Translations under genes and position numbers: made by a program
The notes under the pieces: generated by a model
Database searches by the model: none
The model's input: the letters and a program-made list of their open reading frames with translations, nothing else
What the model was told of the DNA's origin: nothing
Shown here: positions 1 to 12,000 of the stretch, in pieces
Layout: every line of letters begins with the position of its first letter
Numbering within the stretch: position 1 is the first letter of the stretch
Source of the DNA: Talinum fruticosum
Taxonomy: Eukaryota; Streptophyta; Magnoliopsida; Caryophyllales; Talinaceae
Length of the DNA stretch: 64,000 nucleotides
Direction: 5' to 3'
NCBI GenBank assembly: GCA_021018815.1
Contig: JAITYX010000007.1
Location: 9,352,501 to 9,416,500 of the forward strand

Positions 1-97
1 TTACATTTATCGTATTCAATATAGAGATTGTACCCATTAAACAAAAATCAATACAAATCATATTTGTTTCATAATTTCCTGTCTTTATTTATTTTAG
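1..97 (+). repeat. LTR-end-like repeat, copy 1 (cut by window edge)
   Basis: Positions 1-83 align without gaps to 20721-20803, with 13 mismatches by eye (about 84% identity). The shared core includes the phrase around gagattgtacccatt. The second copy lies downstream of a TATA box and looks like the transcribed end of an LTR, so this copy is probably the 3' end of a related LTR that begins outside the window. The similarity fades after ctgtc. The element class is inferred; no internal retrotransposon domains are visible. Confidence 0.5.
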
Positions 98-262
98 ACG
101 CGAAATTTATGTTTACATAAACGAACAAATATAAACGAACATAAAAGAACGTAAATGAACATAAACAACATAAAAGAACATAGACAAATATAAAAGAACA
201 CAAATGAATATAAAATATAAATATATTCTATATTTCACATAAAGTCGAATAGACCTAACAAG
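98..262. mobile_element. AT-rich decamer-repeat element, MITE-like, copy A
   Basis: From about 112 to 222 the sequence is a degenerate tandem array of a 10-bp unit of the form acataaaHga. The block is bounded by gacgcgaaatttatg on the left and cataaagtcgaatagacc on the right, which are imperfect inverted copies of each other. Related blocks occur at 26859-27066 and 43570-43800. It encodes nothing. Classification as a small terminal-inverted-repeat element is an inference from the paired ends. Confidence 0.4.
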
Positions 263-811
263 TAATTGTTTCAAATTATTGAAAACAATAGAATAATCAT
301 TGCATGATAGGATGAGCATTAGACCAATCTTATAAGATGTTACAAAATTTACTCTATTTCGTGGGAGGTGTGACTTAAAACCCGCCCCCACTCCACTTTA
401 ATCTTTGTAATATATAAATCCAACTTAATTATATTTATATGGCAAATTGTAAAATAAAAACGTAACATCAAGTGAAAATGTTTCATTCGATAACCATGTA
501 GGAGGAGTTGAGCACATGAAATTCTGCAAAATACACATAAACTAAAATTAGGATTATTTGATCCATTTGCCCAAACTGTCTCCTCAAATAATATTAACTG
601 CATTACAAATTGACTTGCGAGTCAATTTTGAGGCCCAAATCCCTCCCCCTACACTCCAAAGGATCTGTCCCACTCCAACAAAAAAAAAAAAACAAAAAGA
701 AAGAATATTGTTCCTTGAAATGGCCACCAGGTAATATATATACATGGCATTTTTAAGTCCTTCATCTCACAGTTCTTTCTATTTATTTATCCAAAAAGAT
801 AGTTGTTCATA
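263..811. other. Upstream region of the LRR receptor-like gene
   Basis: Non-coding, AT-rich sequence. The only promoter-like feature is an atatatatac stretch near 733-743, about 70 bp before the start codon of the receptor-like gene. An A-rich tract lies near 680-700. No other gene is supported here. Confidence 0.4.
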
Positions 812-3800
812 ATGAAAATATCAAATATCATATGGGCTTATTCGTCATACATACTCACATGCATATTGATTTGTTATCTCAGTATGCAATTTGTCTCAAG
901 TCAATGTCTGGATGATCAAAAGTCCCTACTCATTCAGTTCAAGAATTCTATTGAATTCGATCACTCGTATTCAACCAAGTTACTGAGTTGGAAAGAAAAC
1001 ATGGATTGTTGCCTCTGGGGCGGAGTCAACAAATGGTCGAGTCATTGGTTTGGATTTGAGCAGTGAAGAAATCGTAGGTGGTATAGATAGCTCTAGTAGT
1101 TTGTTCCAAATGAAGTATCTTCAGAGCTTGAATTTGGCAGATAATTATCACATCGGCGGGACGATACCATCGGCAATAGGCAAACTCACCAGTCCTACTT
1201 ACCTCAACTTATCCGACACAAGCTTCACAGGGCAGGTACCCATTGGCATATCGTACCTTGTAAAATTAGTCATTCTTGATATTTCACGTACTCGTTATTT
1301 GGACTCGTATCTCAATTCATACACAAAAATCCCAAACTTAGAAAATGTCATTGGCAACCTAACAAATCTAAGAGAAGTGTATCTTGATTGTGTTAATATT
1401 TCAGCCAATGGGGAAGAGTGGGGTAATGCAATATCATCCTCCCTCCCTAATCTCCAAGTCTTGAGCATGTCTTTCTGTAACCTTAACGGTGAAATCCCTC
1501 AGTCCCTTACAAAGCTACCCTCTCTTTCCATCATTCATCTAGATAGGAACGATTTCTCAAGCTCGGTTCCAGAATTTTTAGCCACTTTCAAAAACCTTAC
1601 AACATTAACACTATGTAATTGTGGGTTAACGGGGACATTTCCGGGGAAAATATTGCAAATGCCAACACTCACTACTCTCGAATTGTCTTATAATGAAGGC
1701 CTACAAGGGATGCTACCGGACTTCTTGCAACATTCGTCTCTCCAGACAATAGTACTCCTCGGTACTAATTTTTCTGGAACCTTGCCCAAGTCCATTGGCA
1801 ACTTAAAGATGATGCGAAAACTCGATCTCTCTAATTGTAATTTTCAGGGAGTCATTCCATCTTCCGTCGGGAGTCTCAATCAACTAGAGTACTTGGATCT
1901 CTCATACAACAATTTTTCTGGTCCCTTCACATCCTTTTCATCGGCGAAAAATCTGAGGGTATTAGATCTTTCAAATAACAAAATAAGTGGTTCTATCACC
2001 TCTACAAACTGGGAAGGCCTCTTAAATTTGGAAAATCTTCACCTGTCGAAAAATTCACTGAACGGCTATATTCCTACGTCACTGTTTTCAGCGCCGTCTA
2101 TTCAACGTATACAAATGGCTGAAAACAAATTCAGTGGCCAACTGAATGAGTTTGAGAGCGCCCCTTCCTCAAAGCTACGAGTGTTAGACTTGCGCAGGAA
2201 CTCGTTGGAAGGGGCAGTCCCAAAGTCCATTTTCGAGTTCAGAAGTCTTAGGAGTTTGTATCTATCTGAGAACAAGTTGAACGGGACACTAGATCTAATT
2301 GAGATTCTTCGCCCACTCACCAACCTCACACATCTTGATCTTTCAAACAACTGCTTGTCCATTGATACAAGTGGGACCCCTGCCACCACAAACTCCTCTT
2401 TTCCCCAGCTTGAGTACCTACGATTGGCTTCTTGTAATTTGGGAGCTTTGCCTGAATTTCTAAAAACTCAAGCACGCTTGGAAATTCTTGACGTTTCAAA
2501 CAATCACATCCAAGGCACAGTGCCCAGATGGATATGGAATATGAGTGAAAATCTCCACAACTTGAATCTTTCATGCAACAACTTTGTCGAGCTGGAACGA
2601 CCTTTTCCATTTTCATCCGTGGATGTGGTCGACCTCCATTCCAACAACATTCAAGGGGAACTTCCATCTCTACCATCGGATGGACTACTCTATTTGGATT
2701 GCTCGAGCAACAATTTCACATCCATCAATCTCGACATCGGCAATAATTTATCGGACGCTTCGTTCTTTTCCCTTGCAAAGAATGACATTTATGGGACGAT
2801 TCCTGCGTCATTATGCAACGCCACCTTCCTACAAGTGCTTAATCTGCAGGATAATCATTGCAAGGCCACAATTCCTGATTGTTTAATTGCAAGGCCTCAA
2901 ATTCTTTACGTGCTAAATGCAAGGGGAAACAATTTAAGTGGCGTAATCCCCGATGCGTTTGAAAAGACATGCGTGTTGGAAACTCTCGACTTGAATGGAA
3001 ATTCTCTACGGGGACCGATTCCAAAATCACTTGCTCACTGCAAAGAATTAAGAGTTTTAGATGTTGGGAACAATCAAATGAATGATACGTTCCCTTGCGA
3101 GCTAACAAGCTTGCCTAATTTGCATGTTCTGATACTAAGATCTAATAACTTCCATGGAAGTATTTTCTGCCCAAAGAAAAATTCAATGTGGCCATTGCTA
3201 CAAATACTAGACCTTGCATCCAATCACTTTAATGGTGAGCTCACATTACAATTTATCCTCCACTGGAAGTTGATGATCGCTAGAATAAATGAATTGCAGT
3301 CAGAACCAGACCATTTGCAACATCGAGCAATGTTTCGTATTTACTATGAAGATACAGTAACCGTCACCTTTAAAGGTAACGACTTTAAGCTGCAAAAGAT
3401 CCTCATAATCTTCACCAGCATAGACTTGTCAGACAATGCTCTTCAAGGGGAGATACCTCAAGAGTTGGGAAAGCTGAATGCTCTTGTAGTATTGAACCTT
3501 TCTCACAACTCCCTGTCGGGCAATGTTCCATCATCGTTTGGAAATTTGAGCCAGATTGAGTCATTGGACCTCTCCTATAATGCCTTGAGTGGGAATATAC
3601 CCCAGGGGCTTGCAAACTTAAATTTCCTCCAGGTATTAAACCTATCTTTCAACAAGTTGGACGGACCGATCCCAACAAGCACCCAGCTTCAGTCGTTTGA
3701 TGCATCTTCATATAAAGGGAATCAAGGGCTACATGGGCCACCATTGACGCCAACCATTACAAGCAAGCATGATCCAGCATTGACACCAGCAGTACCTTCA

Positions 3801-4034
3801 AATGGATCACACTGGAGCTCCAAGAGTGAGGTGGACTGTATGCTGAGGGGTGCTGAAGTTGGATTTCCTGTTGGCTTGACAATCTTCGTTGGGCCTCTAC
3901 TTTACATCAAGAGATGGAGGCAATGGTACTGCTACCATTTGGAGAGGCTAGTGATGAAAATCATGGGTAGGGAAGATGAAGCAAGGAGGAGAGGAGGAAA
4001 AAGGAGGAGGAGACAGCAGCAGCAGAGACACTAA
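812..4034 (+). CDS. LRR receptor-like protein (Ve1/RLP7-like), frameshifted
   Basis: This encodes a plasma-membrane LRR receptor-like protein lacking a kinase domain, the class that senses pathogen or developmental ligands through co-receptor kinases. The first ATG is at 812 and is followed by a hydrophobic signal peptide and an LRR N-cap (CLDDQKSLL, then SWKENMDCC). More than twenty LRRs follow, interrupted by an island segment (around YYEDTVTVTFKGND), then four LRRs, a juxtamembrane stretch, one transmembrane helix containing GFPVG and a basic, Arg-rich cytoplasmic tail. The reading frame changes at 1028-1034. Frame 1 reads CCLWGGV and stops at 1064-1066; frame 2 starts with NGRVIGLDLSS and is open to 4034. 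The normal WxGVxC junction is lost, consistent with a deletion of about 5 nt. Total length is near 1070 residues, usual for the class. Either a recent pseudogene or an assembly error. Confidence 0.85.
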
Positions 4035-5117
4035 GCACCAATCAGGGATCAACTGCACAAGAGTCAAGACAGACGGTGAGTTCGATTTCAGTTTCTAAAG
4101 TTAGTTTCATTATTTTCTTTGGGGTTTGATGCAGAACTATCCTATTGTTTTCATACCTTACAAGTATTATTTCATCAGATTGCAGCATACAAATATGAGT
4201 CCAGAGCATTACATACTTGTGATCGTTTTCTCTTGATGGTTATGTTAATCATTATTTGACATATCTATTTATTTTTGAATAAGTTCCTCTGTTAGCAAGC
4301 TTAATTCAGCATTTGTCATGGTTTACAAACATAGTGGTGTCAAAGTTAATGAATTATTGGATTGAAGTGATGAATATGAGCATAACTTTGGGCCAATTTG
4401 TTTGAAAACAATTTCAAATATTATCTGGTCCCTTAGTTACTGACTGATTACATTGTTTTGCTCATCTGTTTTTCCTTTCATCTCGCTGCAGGAGGACTCG
4501 GACCGCTTGTGCGAGGGGGCCTGAAGTATTAACGACAAACTCTTTACTTTGTTGGATTTTGCTTTCCTATTTTTTTCTTTTTCGTTCTTTTTGTTCAGGT
4601 GAAGAAAACTGGCTCGTTATAGCAGGTAAAAAAATTGCAACATAAAGAAATCCCAACTCGTAGGAGTTAGGGTAGTTATATATGTTCAGGTATGGTCAAT
4701 AATGGACAGTTCAAGCGACCTATAAATGGGGGTTTCTCCCTTTTTTGCAAGTGTTTCAGAAATATTATGACAGCAAAGAGCGTAGAGTAGATGGTGTGAG
4801 ACTCAGAGGTGTTGTAAGCTCAACCATATTCAATGGTTTGGGTTCAAAAGTGGTGCAAAGAAATGTAGTAAGATAATGCATTCCAAGTAATTAGAAACCA
4901 GGTCAACCCAGGGGTTTCTTTTTCCTTTTCTCTTTTTTTCCTTCTCAAACTCTTAAGCCTTAATTACGACTTCAGGAAACAGTGAAAATTTAGAAACCAG
5001 AAACTAGGCAGTAGAAACCAAGCAGGATTTCATACAAGAAAGCTTCAAGCAAGGAGGAACTAACACCAAAAATCAGATGCTTTTATATCTCTGACAAGTC
5101 TAAACTTTATATTTTTT
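4035..5117 (+). other. 3' region of the RLP gene, with a possible UTR intron
   Basis: A candidate donor (gacg|gtgagt, near 4074) and acceptor (ctgcag near 4490) would remove about 415 bp from the 3' untranslated region, a layout seen in related receptor-like genes. The rest, up to the Harbinger boundary at 5118, is non-coding with T-rich runs. No separate gene is supported. Confidence 0.35.
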
Positions 5118-5485
5118 GGGCTCTGTTCGGCAAAATGAGCTGTTTGAGTAGCGGATAAGCTGTTTGGGTAGCGGATAGCTGTTTTATTGTAGCTGTTAGC
5201 TAATAGTGGTTTAAGTAGCTGTTTATAAACAATGTGTTCGGTTCAATTAGCTGTTGAAATTAGCTGATAAACATAAAATGACGAAAAAGGACATGATATT
5301 ACTACTACTAATTAGTTTTCATCAACATAAAAAAATTCCTTAAATTCAAATTTAAAAAATTTATTTGACAATAGAGGATGAATAAGTAAAATAAAGCCCA
5401 AAGTACTGAAATAAGTCAGAAACAAACACAAGCTAATATTTCATAGTGAAAAAGAAAACTACATTGATCTTGTTACTCGGTTGAA

Positions 5486-6245
5486 TTAATTTTGTCGTTT
5501 AGCAAGCCATAATTCCTCAGCAATTCGATCACGAACGTCCTTCATTTCAGATCTTTGCCTGATATTTTCTTCATTTGTGGAACTAACATTTGAGAGCTCA
5601 TCAATGGGTATGTAATTTGGATGTTGCTCAAGTACCTGAAACACTCGATCGTTTGGTGAATAAATACGAATGTAATTGTGTAGTGCAAATGTAGCCACTA
5701 TAGTCCTTATTTGTGTATCAACACTAAATTGAGGCATTCTATTTAGTATCTTCCACCTCTGCTTTAAAACTCCAAATGATCTCTCAATGCAACTTCGAAG
5801 GGAAGAGTGTGCACGATTGAAGGCTTCTTGAGCATTTTTCAGTGGCTCATTTTGAAATTGAGGATGGTGATATCTTAATTTTGAATATGGTACTAGATAA
5901 CCGTTCCTGTCTGGATATCCTTTATCAACTAAATAGTAGCGACCTAATTAAATTCAATAAAAATAAAAATTGATTAGATGTATAAAAAAAATAGAAAAAA
6001 CAAAGCATTATAAGATGAAGTGAGAATGTATGAAATACCTTTTGGTGGTTTCGGAAAATTCAATTCTGGTGTTTCAATTGCATGTAGAAAAACTCGAGCG
6101 TCATGCGCTGATCCTTCCCATCCAGCCGATACAAATGTAAAACACATATTAAAGTCACACGTTGCCATAATATTGAAAGTAGGATACCCTTTTCTTCCTC
6201 TGTAGGGCAACTGCTTTTTAGGTATGAAAGACTCTTTTGTTGCTC
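5486..6245 (-). pseudogene. PIF/Harbinger DDE transposase, C-terminal part
   Basis: Two exons, 6245-6039 and 5943-5486 (minus strand), join across a 95-nt GT-AG intron with codon phase preserved. The first reads PYRGRKGYPTFNIMATCDFN and then GWEGSAHDARVF. The second reads YYLVDKGYPDRNGYLVPY, RSFGVLKQRW and a closing AKRQN. These are the hallmark blocks of the HARBI1/PIF nuclease, including the second catalytic Asp (in SAHD) and the catalytic Glu (in CIERSFG). The part that should carry the first catalytic Asp (the DGTH block) was not found upstream; a stop closes the frame just beyond 6245. The preserved part has no internal stops, so the decay is limited. A DDE nuclease of this family cuts and pastes the element, normally with a Myb-like partner protein. 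Confidence 0.75.
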
Positions 6246-6311
6246 CTTTTTAGTTTCATTATTTTCCAACGCCATGTAATATAATGTCAAACCTTTACAC
6301 AAATACAGCAA

Positions 6312-7080
6312 AATTATTAAAACTCAACAACTCATCAATCACAAGAAGGAATGTCCAAAAGCAGAAGTGCTATATTAGATAAACCAATATCTCCATTTCC
6401 ATAAGCGCTATACTAACTCCCTTCAACAGCATCATCATCACAACTCGTATTTACAAAACTACACCGGAGCACCTAAACTTTCAATACCTAAAAGCATAAG
6501 ATAGTCTAAATAATTTCAAATATTTAGCCGGCTAAAAGCAAAAGATTGTCTAAATAATTTAAAGCATAAGATTGTCTCAATAATTTCAATACCTCAAATT
6601 TGAAATGTGACATTCAACTGCTTTTCGTGAAATAATTGGACATTCTAACAAGACATTGCTTTTGACCAAAAGCATTCAGAATTGCAAAACAACGGTTTAT
6701 CATGCAATTAACTTGTACAAATTATGAAATTTCAAAAAACCCATAAAGGGAATACACAATCTTCGAGTTTCGGATTGATGAATTAACAGGGTCATTGTCT
6801 ACTGTTTCAGTTATTGATATAATTTAAATCTTGTTTTTTTTTGTCAAAACGTGTACTTTTATTTGGTCTCTTGATAATGTTTCTTTCCATGATTCATTGA
6901 TTCCGATTAAAGAGTTTCGCAACGGACTTCGAAAGACTTGAAGATTCCAAAGTCTTGGCTGTAAATGTGACTTCTATATTAAATTTTGGGTTTTGCTGAA
7001 CACTAATCATACCAAGCTCGTGTTATATCGACAATTATATGTTATTATGTCATTGGTGCTAATCAGTAGGGACAGCCAGC
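6312..7080. other. Non-coding interior of the Harbinger element
   Basis: AT-rich sequence with short local duplications of the phrase aaagcataagattgtctaaataattt (6488-6590). No ORF resembling transposase N-terminal exons could be recognised. It may hold decayed introns or exons of the transposase. Confidence 0.35.
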
Positions 7081-7090
7081 AAGTTCTGGC

Positions 7091-7183
7091 TGCCACGGTC
7101 ATCACCACAGGCAGTGGTGCAGACTGTGCCAGTGAAACTGGCCACCACAGTCTACACCACAGCCTGTGATTCTGACCGTGGCA
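7091..7183. repeat. 93-nt GC-rich foldback (imperfect inverted repeat)
   Basis: Arms 7091-7128 and 7146-7183 are inverted copies, 38 nt each with 5 mismatches by eye. Between them ccagt-gaa-actgg adds a perfect 5-bp terminal stem with a 3-nt loop. The block is much more GC-rich than its surroundings and lies inside the Harbinger element. Read as RNA it would fold into one long hairpin of the size of a small-RNA precursor. It could equally be a fossil tail-to-tail duplication. Confidence 0.7.
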
Positions 7184-8094
7184 CTGGACAGCAGCCACGG
7201 CCTGCTGTTTAACTGTAAAATGCTACGGTTTTTGCCTTCTTTAAGTGGATTAATTTAAACTTCTCTGCTTTGATATTATTCAAAGGATGTTACTAAAAAT
7301 ATACTTAATTATTTAATTAATTAAGATATATATATAAATTTTACTTAGTGTAGATTTTTAATTCATTCTCTTGTTGTGATAGGATCAACTAACACTGCCT
7401 TCCTCTTGTTGTGAACTTGAAATGGTTGTCCTGAAATGCTTTTACTTCCTTATTTGTTTCAGGTGTTGTTGGTTGGCTGACAAGGTGATTTATCAAAATT
7501 TTACCCATTGGCAGATACAGAGCATTTGTTATTCATTCTGATCATGCACAAATGGTTCAAGATATCAATTCACTAATTTCTGAACTAAGTGATTTTTTTT
7601 TTTAGGGAAGAATGGGTGGTCAGTTGCAAAAATATCTCATCAGCAATTAACAATTGGAGCATTAGCTTCGGATAAAGGCAGAAAAGGAGAGAAATGGTGC
7701 CAACTTTGGTGACTCAAAGATCGATCAACAAGTACAGAGATGAAGGTAATATTAGTTGAGTGCAGTTTATTATTAACTATGAATTTCAATGCTGGCAAGC
7801 TATTTTCTTGTTCAATCCTTAGTCTTATGTACACTGTGCCTTATATAAACCTCAAGGCACCATAGTTATGCTCACAGAGAAAAAAACACCACAGCAGCAA
7901 CAACAAGAAGATAATTGTCCCAAGTGCATTTACATACCCGCCAATGAATTAGGCAGTCCAAGAAAAAGACGAGCCAGAAGAAGGCTCGGATTTTATGGTA
8001 TCGAGACTACGATATACATTACAAATTAGAAACAGATGAAAGAGATTTGCTACTCACAAGTATTGCTCCAAAATTTCTTCTTTCCTTCTTCAGA

Positions 8095-8425
8095 TGGAGA
8101 GAGAGGGGGAAGCATAGCAAAGTTCTTCAGATGAGAGCCAATCGACAGAGAGCCGGCAAAGCAGAGAGGAGGAAGCAGAATTCTGGACTTGAGATTTTGG
8201 CAAGAGCAGAGAGTTTGAGGAGAGAGACAGCAGAGCAGAAAGAGAGAGAGCAGAGAGCTTGAGGAGAGCGGAGAGGGACGGCAGAGAGAGAGCAGAGGAG
8301 AGGAATGGCGGAGAGAGAGAGCAGAGAGCTTGAGGACAGGGAGAGGGACGGCAGAGAGAGGGCAGAGAGAGGGCAGAGAGCTAGAGGGCAGAGGTGAGGG
8401 ACGGCAGCCTGAGGAGAGAGAAGCC
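8095..8425. repeat. Purine-rich GA tandem repeat inside the Harbinger element
   Basis: The plus strand is almost pure purine. Larger copies beginning gcagagagct start near 8250, 8321 and 8373 (spacings 71 and 52 bp) and include the phrase gagagggacggcagagag. On the minus strand, which is the transposase strand, it is a CT-rich tract as found in plant 5' UTRs. Long open frames across it are a consequence of the repeat, not genes. Confidence 0.65.
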
Positions 8426-8688
8426 AGTGTTTCACAGTTTAGGGCTTTTATAATAATGGCATGGATTGTAATATCTATCATAAATTAAGGGTAATTGTGG
8501 AATTAAAATATTGAAACTCTGCTGTCAATTTTCAAACGTTAATGTTAGTAACGTTTTAAAAAAGCTAGTATAAACGCTAAAAGCTACTAAAAAAGCTAAT
8601 TAACCGAACACTATAAAATTAAGAAAGTAGTGTTTTAGCTCATTCAAAACACTAAACGCTACCTAAAACACTGTTGCCGAACACGCCC

Positions 8689-9093
8689 TTGGTGGTGAAA
8701 GAGAGGGGTTAAACCCCCAAAACATAATTAGGTCCAGATTAACCGCGACCAAGAACCACCAGTGTCATCATCAAAGAGGATGGGCATAAGATCAAAAGGG
8801 GGTGGGGGAGGGTTTCAAGTACATCAAAATAAGCATTGATACCACTATGCACAGGGGTAGCTTGCTCCTTCAAGCTTCAACAGATAGATGGCATATGGGT
8901 TATCCCTCATTGATCTAACAATGGCAGTTGTACCTATACATAACTATGAATCTAGCAGTAGACATACTTTTGACTTCATGAGTTTGGCTCCATATCTCCT
9001 AGGAAGAAGTATCAGTTTTCTCCAGCTTCTGAGAGAGGTCTTTATACTTGCTACAAAACAAATATATCATTCACATATACACCTAAAAACCTG
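8689..9093 (-). other. 3' flank/UTR of the NOA1 gene
   Basis: Between the Harbinger right end and the NOA1 stop codon there is non-coding sequence, presumably the NOA1 3' UTR. No other gene is visible. Confidence 0.4.
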
Positions 9094-12000
9094 TTAATAA
9101 TACCACTTGGGTCTCATTTCCTCTTCCACATCTGTTAACTCTCGATATTGGTACCATTCGCTTCCAGCCTTGCCCACTGGTAGCGGAGGTCGAACAAAAA
9201 TTTCTACGGGTTTCGGAACGTGGATATTGAGATGCAGCTCATTGCTTTGTGTTTCAAGGTTTGAATTGGAGATCTTGGAATCTCTGCTAACCGGCTCAAC
9301 GGCTATCCATCCAAGACCTGAAATCGCAATGTCACAAGCAGGCCTGCCAGGGAATGAAGTGAAAGAGATTATACAACCACTGAATTGACTAAATCATCGA
9401 GTATGGCAGCTAGGAGTATAAAAGTCATCATACGTGAACTAGAATCAATAATGAAGACGATAATCAAGAGACTATGTCACTCCGGCTAGGCTATACGAGC
9501 ATGAATCAATGTTGGAAGGTCAAACTACCTTTTTCTTAAATATGTGATTTGCTTTCAGCTTTAAAATGGAGGGTCAAGTGACCATATTCAAGGAGTATTG
9601 AGCAACAGAGGCAAGAGGTATAAAGAGTCACAGTGGCATATCCAAGACCATCCCATACTGGAAGAATCAAGAATTATCTACCTCTCTATATCATCGAATC
9701 TCAGCCTCAAGTAGCGCTCAGTTTCAAGTCCATCCCAACTCTCTGCTCTTTCCTTTCCGGTTGGAGGTGTCAGGAGGACTCCTACTTCCTTCTGTAACAA
9801 TACAAATTATGCCAAGATTAACCAAGTTTTGCAGGAAGCATGTCAATTTAAAACTCTCATCAAAACAGAGAACCCCTTTTTTCTCCATCGACACCACCGC
9901 TCAGTGCTCAGCAGATACCAACTTATATTTCAACATTGAGCCAACAAATAGAAGCAACATTTACTGAAGTACCTTGTAAAATTCATCTGCTTCTTCCACA
10001 GGTACTACATGAATCTGCAAGGCCTTTGGCCCATAGAAGGTCAATCTAGTCCCAGGGAGCTCCTGTAGAACATCAACTCTAACAAGACTGCCCCAGAAAA
10101 TGGAGGAGCCCTTCAGGCTATGAGAACTAGAGATACATTCTCCATTGTTTGGATGCAATACCTGAGGATTCTGGTTCAGTAATCAGTACATAGATTCAGA
10201 TAGATACATTTATCAACATATGTGACTCAGGCTCTTGACTTCAGGTCAACCAATCATGTTGGAAACTCAACAAACCAATATAGCTACGGAAAATTGGGTA
10301 CATTTTAGGCCAACATGCAAACTCTTTAGAAAATAGCTGAGTCCAATGCAGAACACATGTCATTGGTGAGCATTATAACTGAGTTCAAGCAACATGGCTA
10401 TAATTATTTCAATAACTTACAGGGAGTGATCGACCCTTGAGCCGACTCCGAGGAGCAAGGACCGGTAAGTCATCTGAGTGGACGACTGCAGCCTGCCTAT
10501 GGTGTAGGTGTACTCCAGGTGTATCGAACAGTTTCTGCATCAATAAAAAGTTGAGATACCGAGCAAACAATCTAGTAGAAAATTAAAGGCACCACACTAA
10601 AATGCAACTTCCAGAAAAAGATGTCAGGAAGCAATGCTTTAACATAACATAAAAATACATATCCAGAATTCCATACCCCTCCCCCAAAGAAAGCATCAAT
10701 CTGAATGGGCCCCAAGGTAGTCCCTGGGACAGCAGATTGAATCGGCTTATACTTTTGAGCTGCTGCAGCAACTGGATCCTTTTCCCCCATCATCTCTGTA
10801 GAAACAAAGAGATGCAGTTGAACAGAGGAGCAGCAAAAGGGAGTTTTAACTATATAGAATCTTAACAAAATGAAGAAGAACGACATGAGAAAGGAGCAGA
10901 ACATAACAGTGAGTGCGAAGGAAGATGGACAAAAAGTCATTTATAGGAATCCATACAGGAAAATGAAATTGCCCAGAAGGAGAACAATGAAATACAATAT
11001 ATGGACCCACATGGAAGTTTACGTAAGCTCAGAGCTTGTGAAACCAGTAATCAGTAAAACAGCTACAAATATTTTCAACTTACAGATGGTACACGTGGAA
11101 TAGATCCATCTTGTAAATTTAGATCCAGTTACAGCACTAAGCACTCCATAACTGAATCTCTTTTATTTCTTTTCCCCTTTTTTTGATTTTTTTTTCGCTT
11201 TTGGTGGGGGGAGTCTAACAAACACAAGAAACGACATAAAGGTTTTAATCTTACTGAGCAAGGCATTGATAAATGCAGATTTTCCAACATTAGCTGATCC
11301 CTACAATAAAAGTAATTCAAGATTATGAGGTCACATAAACAGTAGACCAGAACGAGAACTCGTTGATTTATGTATCTGAACAGTGAATACTAAGCAGAAA
11401 CCAAATGCAGAGGTTGGGGAATATAATGCATGCATGTCCACAATAAAACAAAAGGTTCGATGAAAAACAATTGACAAGAGAGAAAAGCTAAATAGTGATT
11501 TTCAGATGAGAACTCTCGATTAACATCAACACTAGTCTGTTCTTTTGGGTCGGATAAATGGAGCAGGATGTTGGAATGAGTTGGTAGGAGTTGAAAGAAA
11601 CTAGAAGGAGCTGGAAGAAACTGGTAGGAGCTGGAAGGAGTCAGAAGGATCTGGAAGGAATTGGAAGGTGCTGGAAGGAGTTTTATAACTGTATAATTTG
11701 ATAATTTTTATTTTAAAATACGTAGTATGTCTTATGCGAAGTATTGCAAAAACTGCAGACAAAATAAAAACTCATGATTCTATTTATACTCCAGATTAGC
11801 TCAGATGTTGAACTCAAGAAATCTACTCACCAAAATGTATACATCCCTTCCCTGCCAAAAGAAAGGAAAGAAGTTAGTACCAGAATTTACAAATGTAAAG
11901 CATCAAGAAAGAAACAACTGACTAAAGGAGCTCCCAGCATAAAAACAAAATCAAGCTTTAAGAGTTTCCCAAGCTTCCTTCATTGATAATATTGATTTTG

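Larger units (their letters stand above)
5118..8688 (-). mobile_element. PIF/Harbinger DNA transposon, about 3.6 kb
   Basis: The left end reads gggctctgttcggcaa and the right end, reverse complemented, reads gggcgtgttcggcaa, which is a Harbinger-type terminal inverted repeat. The inversion continues inward: tgttcggttcaattagct near 5233 is matched by the complement of agctaattaaccgaaca near 8595-8611. Tandem agctgttTgRgtagcgg units sit just inside the left end. The element carries a DDE_Tnp_4 transposase fragment on the minus strand (5486-6245). The expected 3-bp TWA duplication is not clean (ttt on the left, ttg on the right). No Myb/SANT partner ORF was recognised, so the copy is probably non-autonomous. 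Confidence 0.8.

Noticed and set aside
112..222. CRISPR-like array of short repeats
   Set aside because: The units are contiguous 10-bp degenerate tandem repeats without spacers, in plant nuclear DNA.
2102..2676. Minus-strand ORFs of about 100 aa within the RLP gene
   Set aside because: Shadows of the LRR coding frame on the opposite strand.
8050..8481. 143-aa minus-strand open frame rich in Ser, Leu and Pro
   Set aside because: It is the translation of the GA/CT tandem repeat; all frames stay open there and the product is low complexity.
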